Assembly (NCBI RefSeq): GCF_001612805.1
Contig: NZ_BDBD01000026.1
Coordinates: forward strand, 80,880 to 144,879
Reading direction: 5' to 3'
DNA length: 64,000 nucleotides
Origin: Nocardia coubleae NBRC 108252
GTDB lineage: Bacteria; Actinomycetota; Actinomycetes; Mycobacteriales; Mycobacteriaceae
A program made the position numbers and the translations under genes. The notes below the pieces were generated by a model. It made no database searches. It was not told the origin of the DNA and saw only the letters and a list, made by a program, of their open reading frames with translations. Positions 58,517 to 64,000 of this stretch are shown here, piece by piece; the stretch's first letter is position 1, and the number at the start of each line of letters is the position of its first letter.

Positions 58517-59308
58517 TCACCGTTTCGTCGCCACCACAACGAGATTGCTCACGAGTAGCTCGCGAATCACCGGAATCCGAACCAGCCACCACGCCCAGCG
58601 CGGGTGATAACGAGGAAAAACGGTTCGCACGTCCGCCGGTGTCGTTGCCGCCCAGCGCAAACCGTCGGCGGCGGTGACAGCGAACAGTGACCTGCCGAAT
58701 CTGTTCTTGGGTTCACGACCGTGCTTACGGAAGTACCTTCGCGCCGCGTACTCGCCGCCGAGGTAATGCCACAGCCCGGTCTCGTGCCCACCGAACGGCC
58801 CGTGCCACACCGTGTACGAGTAGACGATGAGCCCGCCGGGCTTGGTCACGCGGACCATCTCGTCGGCCATCGCCCACGGCTCGGGGACGTGTTCGGCGAC
58901 GTTGGAGGAGAAGCACACGTCGAAGGCGTTGTCGCGGAACGGGAGCGCCATGCCCGAGCCGCGCACCGAACCGGCCACCCGCAGGCCTGCGGCGTGCATC
59001 TCCGACGGGTCGGGTTCCACCGAGATATAGCGCGCACCGCGTGCGGTGAACTCGTCGGCGAAGTAGCCGGGCCCGCCACCCACGTCGAGCACCACGGTTC
59101 CGGCGAGGTCGCGGCCGGTGATGTCGGCGTAGAAGTCGTCGATCAGCTCGGCGCTGTCGGTGGCGATGCCACCGTAGAACCTGGCCGGGTCGGACTGCTC
59201 GAACCGGAAGCTCGTCAGCAGGCGCACGGAGCGGCGCAGCGTGGCGCGACGGGCGAAGCGGGGGGCTCGGCCCGGCTGGTCGGTTCTCGGCGGGGATGCG
59301 GTCGGCAC
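58517..59308 (-). CDS. class I SAM-dependent methyltransferase, Rv0224c-like
   Basis: 263 residues. Motif I is VVLDVGGGPGYFADEF. The acidic loop is YISVEPDPSEMH and motif IV VCFSSNVAEHVPEPW (Methyltransf_11 type). The C-terminal region HPRWAWWLVRIPVIRELLVSNLVVVAT is hydrophobic and may sit on the membrane. Next to a glycosyltransferase and a polytopic membrane protein, it may methylate an envelope glycan or lipid. The acceptor is unknown. Confidence 0.88.
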   Translation of the reverse strand: MPTASPPRTDQPGRAPRFARRATLRRSVRLLTSFRFEQSDPARFYGGIATDSAELIDDFYADITGRDLAGTVVLDVGGGPGYFADEFTARGARYISVEPDPSEMHAAGLRVAGSVRGSGMALPFRDNAFDVCFSSNVAEHVPEPWAMADEMVRVTKPGGLIVYSYTVWHGPFGGHETGLWHYLGGEYAARRYFRKHGREPKNRFGRSLFAVTAADGLRWAATTPADVRTVFPRYHPRWAWWLVRIPVIRELLVSNLVVVATKR

Positions 59309-59447
59309 GGCAGGAGTTTAGGGGCTCGGCGGCGGCGCATCGCGGCCGTGTGCGGGTTCGGTGGTGATATTGCCGTGTCGCGTGGGCCACACCCGCTAGG
59401 GTGGTGGCCGACGTTTGTCCGAAGCCGATCCGATTGCGAGCCCGACC

Positions 59448-60620
59448 GTGCGTGAAGTCCTCCTGTTGTGCTGGCGTGACACGGGGCACCCACAGGGCGG
59501 CGGCAGTGAGCGGTACCTGGAGCAGGTGGGTGCGCAGCTGGCGGCCCGAGGGGTCAAGGTCACCCTGCGTACGGCCGGGTACCCCGGTGCGCCGCGCCGC
59601 GAGCGGATCGACGGTATCGACATCAGCCGCGCCGGTGGCCGCTTCACCGTGTACCCGCGCGCGCTGGCCGCCATCCTCGCCGGTCGGCTCGGTGTCGGCC
59701 CGCTGCGCGGTGTGCGGCCCGACGTGGTGATCGACACTCAGAACGGCATCCCGTTCTTCGCGGCGGTCACCGGTGTGCCCTCGGTGGTGCTCGTGCACCA
59801 CGGGCATCGTGAGCAGTGGCCGGTCGCCGGGCGGCTGGTCGGGCGGATCGGCTGGTGGATCGAGTCCAAGCTGTCGCCGCGCGTGCACCGCGACAACCAG
59901 TACCTCACGGTGTCGCTGCCCTCGGCCGAGGAGCTGTCGGTGCTCGGGGTCGATCGCGAACGCATCGCCGTCGTCCGCAACGGTGCCGAGCCGGTGCCCG
60001 CCGAGGTCGTCCCCGGCGGCGCGAGCACCCGCGCCACCCACCCACGCATCGCCGTGCTGTCCCGTCTCGTCCCGCACAAGCAGATCGAGGACGCCCTCAC
60101 CGCCGTCGCCACGCTGCGCGAACGCTTCCCCGACGTGCACCTGGACGTGATCGGCGACGGTTGGTGGGCGCCCAACCTGCGCGCGTGCGCCGACGACCTC
60201 GGCATCACCGACGCCGTCACCTTCCATGGCCACGTCGACGAACGCCGCAAGCACGAGATCCTGTCCACCGCGTGGGTGCACGTGATGCCCTCCCGCAAGG
60301 AAGGCTGGGGCCTGGCCGTCATCGAGGCCGCCCAGCACGGCGTACCGACCATCGGCTACCGCAGCTCCCGGGGCCTCACCGACTCCATCGTCGACGGTGT
60401 CACCGGCCTGCTGGTAGACGACGCCCCCGCCCTGGCCCGAGCCGCCGCCGACCTCCTCGCCGACCCGGAAACCCGCTCCATGATGGGCGAGAAGGCCCGC
60501 GCCCGCGCCCACGAATTCTCCTGGGAACAAACAGGTTCCGGCGTCTACGAAGTCCTCGCCGCCGCAGCCCGAGGCACCTACACCACCGGCCTCGTGGCCC
60601 CGTCAGCTCTCAATCACTGA
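59448..60620 (+). CDS. GT4-family glycosyltransferase, Rv0225-like
   Basis: 390 residues from GTG 59448 (MREVLLLCWRD). TTG 59415 would add 11 residues. The GT-B fold shows DTGHPQGGGSERYLEQVG, the loop that binds the acceptor side. The C-terminal nucleotide-sugar domain has IAVLSRLVPHKQIEDAL, MPSRKEGWGLAVIEAAQHGVPTIGY and the EX7E pair. It is a cytoplasmic or membrane-peripheral retaining enzyme. It is divergent from the methyltransferase in the order seen in mycobacteria, so it is likely a conserved envelope-glycan step. Confidence 0.9.
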   Translation: MREVLLLCWRDTGHPQGGGSERYLEQVGAQLAARGVKVTLRTAGYPGAPRRERIDGIDISRAGGRFTVYPRALAAILAGRLGVGPLRGVRPDVVIDTQNGIPFFAAVTGVPSVVLVHHGHREQWPVAGRLVGRIGWWIESKLSPRVHRDNQYLTVSLPSAEELSVLGVDRERIAVVRNGAEPVPAEVVPGGASTRATHPRIAVLSRLVPHKQIEDALTAVATLRERFPDVHLDVIGDGWWAPNLRACADDLGITDAVTFHGHVDERRKHEILSTAWVHVMPSRKEGWGLAVIEAAQHGVPTIGYRSSRGLTDSIVDGVTGLLVDDAPALARAAADLLADPETRSMMGEKARARAHEFSWEQTGSGVYEVLAAAARGTYTTGLVAPSALNH

Positions 60621-61478
60621 ACACATCGTCGACGGTCTGCGCCCCGATCGCCCGATCGAGCCATTCACCGAGCTGCGCGCGGTCGTGACACGACACGATC
60701 TTGCTTTCCGCCGCAGCGGAAACAGCGATTCCACGCCGCCGCAGAATTCGAATGATGCTCTCTGAGACGCCTTCTTCGCGCCCCTCTTCGCGAATCCGCT
60801 GTGACGTCTCGGAGCGGAAGAACGACAGGTCTACCGACATCAACTTCCTCCAGATTCGGGCGCCTCGCGTACGGCCGAGGCCCAGTTCGACTAGTTCGGC
60901 ATAGATCTGTGCATCGTCCCGGTCACCTGCGAGCCGCAGCGCAGCAGCCAGCGCTTCCAGTATCGCACCGATCTCAGGACTCGTGGCGTGGGTTATCGCT
61001 GACAGGGCCGCCAGAGGTAGGTCTTCAGCAGCTGCTTCGGCCGTCATGACGGCGGGAACATTGTGTGGGCCGAGCACCAGCGGGCGCAGCACCACACAGG
61101 GCATGTCGCGTGGCCGAGGCTGTGTGGACCCTGGGCCCACTGTGCAGTGGCCTCGCTGCGGCACACGATGACAAGCACGGCGGGGATCTGGTACTTCGCT
61201 TCGAGGTAGGCCAGGTAATAGGTCCACGCACGTGGGCGGGTCAGTTCCTTCTTGCTTTGCGCCTCTACAACGAGCAGGAAGCTGGAGTCTGCCGTGACGA
61301 TCCGCAGAATCGTGTCTGCTCGGCGTTCGATGGGCTCTATCTCGGTGAGGTCGACCGAGATGTGTTCGACCTCGATCGGGTCGGGAAAGGGGAGGTCGAG
61401 TGCGTGGAAGGCGCGGGCGAAGGTGCGCGCGTCGTGCCGGAAGATCCGGTGCATAGCCTCGTGCTGTGAGGTGACCAT
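60610..61478 (-). pseudogene. conserved actinobacterial hypothetical protein (PD-(D/E)XK-like) split by a one-base deletion
   Basis: Frame one begins MVTSQHEAMHRIFRHDARTF and contains ADTILRIVTADSSFLLVVEAQSKKE, a nuclease-like D...ExQ strand pattern. It runs to SLGHAT near 61105. The natural continuation (PCVVLRPLVLGPHNVPAVMT to SVDLSFFRSETSQRIREEGREEG and the end at 60610) is in another frame. One added G next to 61102 gives ATWPCVVLRPL and a 289-residue protein. Streptomyces and Nocardia carry many intact relatives, sometimes called Rpn-like. This is pseudogenisation or a sequence error. Confidence 0.82.
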
Positions 61479-61566
61479 AGCGAGCGAACATAGGTCGTCG
61501 ATGGCTCGCGGCGGTATTGGTGCGGTGTGTTGTGCGACGCGCGAGGAATCGCCGGATGACACTCCA

Positions 61567-63477
61567 TCAGTTGGGGTTTGGGCGGAGTGCGGCAGCGAGG
61601 AGCGCTCCGAGGAGGAGGGTGGCCCAGAGGAGGTGGGCGGTGGCGGAGATTCGGCGTTGGGTGGGGGTTGCGGTGTCGGTGGGGGTTGGGTTGGGGACTC
61701 GGTAGAGGGCTAGGTCGGGGTCTTCGTAGGTGAGTTGGGTTGTGGTCAGGGTGGATTGGGAGGCGCCGAGGGGGCCGGGGGTGGTGCGTTCTATGAGGAT
61801 CCAGCCGACGCCGAGGGCGGCTAGGTCGGTGGCGGGGGCGCCTTCGAGCAGTGCCGTTTCGACTGTGCGGGCGCGGTTTCCTTCGCCCGCTACGGCGTAG
61901 CCACGGACGCGGAGTTCACCTGTTTGGAGGACGTCGTCGGGGAGGATTCGGGGAGCGGGGTCGAGGACGGGAGCTGTTCCGCTGTAAGGGAATCGGCGGA
62001 ACATGCCTGCGGGGAGGACGGCCACGTCGCCCGGTGCGTCGATGTGTTCGACGACCTTTTCCCAGCCTGCGGGGTAGTGGACGGGGCGCATCTCGCCGCC
62101 GACGCCCCAAACCAGATCAGGGAGAGGGAGAATCAGCATTCCGATGAAAAGTGTTGCGACAGCGGCTGTTCCGGTTCGTACGCCGTCATGGATCGTCGGC
62201 GCGAACCTGCGGGCGAAGGTGAGCACGGTGGTGCAGGCGGCCGCCGCACACAACACATACGCCGGCATCGCGAGCGCCACGTATTTCTGGCTGTCACGCA
62301 ACAACCCCGCACCGGGCACGTGCGCGACCAACCATTCGCCGACCGCGATCCCCCCGCTGGTCGCCCCGAGCGCGGGCACGACCACGGCCACCACCGCGAT
62401 GACCAGCAACGCCCGGTGCCCCCGCGCCCACACCGCCCGCACTCCGAGCGCGACTATCCCGAGCAACAACATCGTGGCGACGAACGCCACCGGCGTTGTC
62501 CGGCTGCCCGGAACCGCTTCCGCGTTCCAGATCCCCCCGAGCCCGGCCAGGCTCCCCAACGTCCCCAACCACGGCTCCGCTCGCGCCGCGAACGCCGAAA
62601 CCCCTTCGGGATCCGACGGCTCGGCCCCGGCCCCCAATGCGGTCGCCGTCAACCAGGGCGCACACGTGAGCACCCACAGAACGGCAGCGGGCAGCATCTT
62701 CCGCCACCCGATCGTCGCCAGTCCGATGACGGCTGCCAGCAACGACCCGGTCGGCGTCAACCCGGCTGCCGCGAACGCCGCGACCAGCGCAGCCCACGCA
62801 CCGACACGTGCTCCAGCGCGGGAACGGCGGGCCTGAACACTGCTCCATGCGCGTCCGACAATCGACCCGGACGCACGTGCCGAGTCGACCTCGCTGAGGC
62901 TGCCCGGTGATCCTCTGCCGCCACCGGTCTCGGCGGCCGAGTCTGTACCCGACCCGGCTCCAGAGGCGAGGCTCGCCTCGGCGTGGCCGCGCCCCGAGCG
63001 CACGTCGACTGACGAATCGACCTCCGGCTCGCGCAGACGCGTTGCCGCCAACGCCACCCAGGGCAAAGCCGCATACCCCGCGAGCAGACTCCAATGCCCT
63101 TGGAGAAGACGTTCGGCGACGAAGGGGTTCCAGAGAGCCAGAGTCGCGGCGACGAGTTGGGGGCCGGTGGTCGCGCTGACGAAGCGGCGGGCGAGGACGG
63201 CGGCGCCGTACCCTGCCGACCACAGGGAAACGATCAGGATCGCTTTGACGAGGATGCCGCCGTCGACGACGGGGGAGAGCACGGCGAGCAGCGCATCCTG
63301 GGGCACCGCGCGGGGTGCGGCGGCGCCGAGACCGAGCGCGGAGTCCGTCAGGTAGGAGCGCGGGGTACTCACCGCGTCGCGCAGCAGCAGGTACCCGGAG
63401 CCTGCGAGCGGGCCGACGATCACAGCCGTGAGGAGCGCGCAGTACGCGGCAACCCAGAGCCTCGCGCTACCTGTCAC
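61567..63477 (-). CDS. polytopic membrane protein, Rv0226c-like, possible envelope glycosyltransferase
   Basis: 636 residues, GTG start with AGGGTG 7 nt upstream. About 12 membrane helices. An early periplasmic loop, PRSYLTDSALGLGAAAPRAVPQDALL, suits a GT-C fold. LWNPFVAERLLQGHWSLLAGYAALPWVALA resembles family stretches in arabinosyl- and mannosyl-transferase-type proteins. A low-complexity insert (about residues 145-200) interrupts the helices. The C-terminal globular part (EKVVEHIDAPGDVAVLPAGMFRRF) is extracytoplasmic. No DxD-type acid pair can be fixed by eye. Confidence 0.75.
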   Translation of the reverse strand: MTGSARLWVAAYCALLTAVIVGPLAGSGYLLLRDAVSTPRSYLTDSALGLGAAAPRAVPQDALLAVLSPVVDGGILVKAILIVSLWSAGYGAAVLARRFVSATTGPQLVAATLALWNPFVAERLLQGHWSLLAGYAALPWVALAATRLREPEVDSSVDVRSGRGHAEASLASGAGSGTDSAAETGGGRGSPGSLSEVDSARASGSIVGRAWSSVQARRSRAGARVGAWAALVAAFAAAGLTPTGSLLAAVIGLATIGWRKMLPAAVLWVLTCAPWLTATALGAGAEPSDPEGVSAFAARAEPWLGTLGSLAGLGGIWNAEAVPGSRTTPVAFVATMLLLGIVALGVRAVWARGHRALLVIAVVAVVVPALGATSGGIAVGEWLVAHVPGAGLLRDSQKYVALAMPAYVLCAAAACTTVLTFARRFAPTIHDGVRTGTAAVATLFIGMLILPLPDLVWGVGGEMRPVHYPAGWEKVVEHIDAPGDVAVLPAGMFRRFPYSGTAPVLDPAPRILPDDVLQTGELRVRGYAVAGEGNRARTVETALLEGAPATDLAALGVGWILIERTTPGPLGASQSTLTTTQLTYEDPDLALYRVPNPTPTDTATPTQRRISATAHLLWATLLLGALLAAALRPNPN

Positions 63478-63603
63478 ATCAGAGCACCCTAGATGCTTGC
63501 GGGCGCGCAGCGGGGCCCGCCCTGATCTGGACCGACCGGAGGGTGCGACAACGCGAAGGGCCCCGCCTCGAGCACCTAAGCGCTCCGGAAGCGAACCCTC
63601 AGG

Positions 63604-63623
63604 GTGAGTCCGCTCGGACTCAC
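63604..63623. repeat. 20-bp perfect palindrome upstream of the flippase-like gene
   Basis: GTGAGTCCG-CT-CGGACTCAC, 22 bp before the ATG at 63646, in the divergent gap. It could be an operator. As RNA it would form a stable stem without a T-run. Confidence 0.7.
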
Positions 63624-63645
63624 ATTTCGGGGTACCGCCCACCGC

Positions 63646-64000
63646 ATGGGCGATGAGGTGCGACGATGGGGCGTGTCTTCGGTCCGCCGCCCCCCTGTTG
63701 TTGCCGATCTGACGTGGGTCACGGCCGGCGCGATGACCGCCAATGTCGCCGGTTACCTGCTGCAGATGTTGGCCGGTCGCTGGCTGGGTGTGGCCGGCTT
63801 CAGCGAGTTCGCGAGTCTGCTCGCGGTCCAGTTGTTGTGCGCGGTGCCCGCCTTGGCGATGCAGAACGTGGTGGCGCGCGAAGTGGTGCGCGGCGCCGGT
63901 CTGCGCGCGGTGCGGGCGATGCAGTGGCGGTGTGCGGCGCTGGTCGCGGCGGTCGCGGTGGTGCTGATCCCGGTCGTCGCGACGGTGCTGCATGTCGGTG
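63646..64000 (+). CDS. polysaccharide-flippase-like membrane protein, truncated by the window edge
   Basis: 118 residues are visible with no stop. It starts MGDEVRRWGVSSVRRPPVVA, then a MATE/Wzx-type first helix pair (TAGAMTANVAGYLLQMLAGRWLGVAGF). SEFASLLAVQLLCAVPALAMQNVVAREVVRG follows, the usual second helix and cytoplasmic loop of polysaccharide exporters, and then a third helix. It is probably a lipid-linked glycan flippase, fitting the neighbouring glycosyltransferase genes. The assignment rests on the N-terminal quarter only. Confidence 0.6.
   Translation, partial: MGDEVRRWGVSSVRRPPVVADLTWVTAGAMTANVAGYLLQMLAGRWLGVAGFSEFASLLAVQLLCAVPALAMQNVVAREVVRGAGLRAVRAMQWRCAALVAAVAVVLIPVVATVLHVG

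Overview
High-GC actinobacterial chromosome, most likely a mycolic-acid-containing genus of the Mycobacteriales, with Nocardia the best fit. The evidence is gene content and order. There is an LpqH-type lipoprotein and an MmpL3-type transporter followed by an NYN-domain gene and trmB. Next come a two-gene GTPase-like pair and a GTP-dependent PEP carboxykinase, the order known from mycobacteria (Rv0206c to Rv0211). An aldehyde dehydrogenase, methyltransferase, glycosyltransferase and polytopic membrane protein follow in Rv0223c to Rv0226c order. GTG starts and 4-bp ATGA overlaps are common. No rRNA, tRNA, CRISPR array, insertion sequence or prophage was seen.

Layout. 1-3.2 kb: an orphan three-gene minus-strand operon with a truncated TPR protein. 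3.4-6.9 kb: secreted and membrane proteins (LpqH-like, a duplicated-domain membrane protein, PhoX phosphatase). 7-12 kb: pentapeptide protein, two lone antitoxin-like genes, glucosylglycerate hydrolase, an SDR and a CE4 deacetylase lipoprotein. 12.2-16.4 kb: leuS and three small membrane proteins, two with Gly/Ser/Cys-rich tails. 16.4-23.9 kb: an uncharacterised biosynthetic locus (ThDP enzyme, SRPBCC protein, KAS III-like enzyme, aminotransferase, cupin), divergent from an EXLDI-family gene and a DrrAB-like ABC exporter. 23.9-32 kb: housekeeping genes (YqgE, PlsC-like, GNAT, glycerate kinase, AroQ), a divergent HxlR/imine-reductase pair, and an ABC/Xre operon whose permease is frameshifted. 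32.4-43.5 kb: a PBP-like lipoprotein lacking catalytic residues, an adenylate cyclase, and an AI-2E-type permease/histidine kinase/response regulator/DUF1707/DUF2339 series. 43.6-54.3 kb: the MmpL3 locus, with an unusually long repeat-bearing C-terminal tail. 54.4-64 kb: HD protein, GlxA-like regulator, aldehyde dehydrogenase with KstR-like boxes, envelope-glycan-type genes, a second frameshifted gene and a truncated flippase-like gene.

How the genes work together. The most coherent uncharacterised system is 16.4-23.9 kb. Five coupled enzymes could make a nitrogen-containing acyl or acyloin-type metabolite, and the divergent EXLDI-DrrAB unit could regulate and export it. The MmpL3 locus and the Rv0223c-0226c-like block represent conserved mycomembrane and envelope functions. 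Two genes (28647-29485 and 60610-61478) each carry a single-base deletion. These need checking against raw reads before being called pseudogenes.
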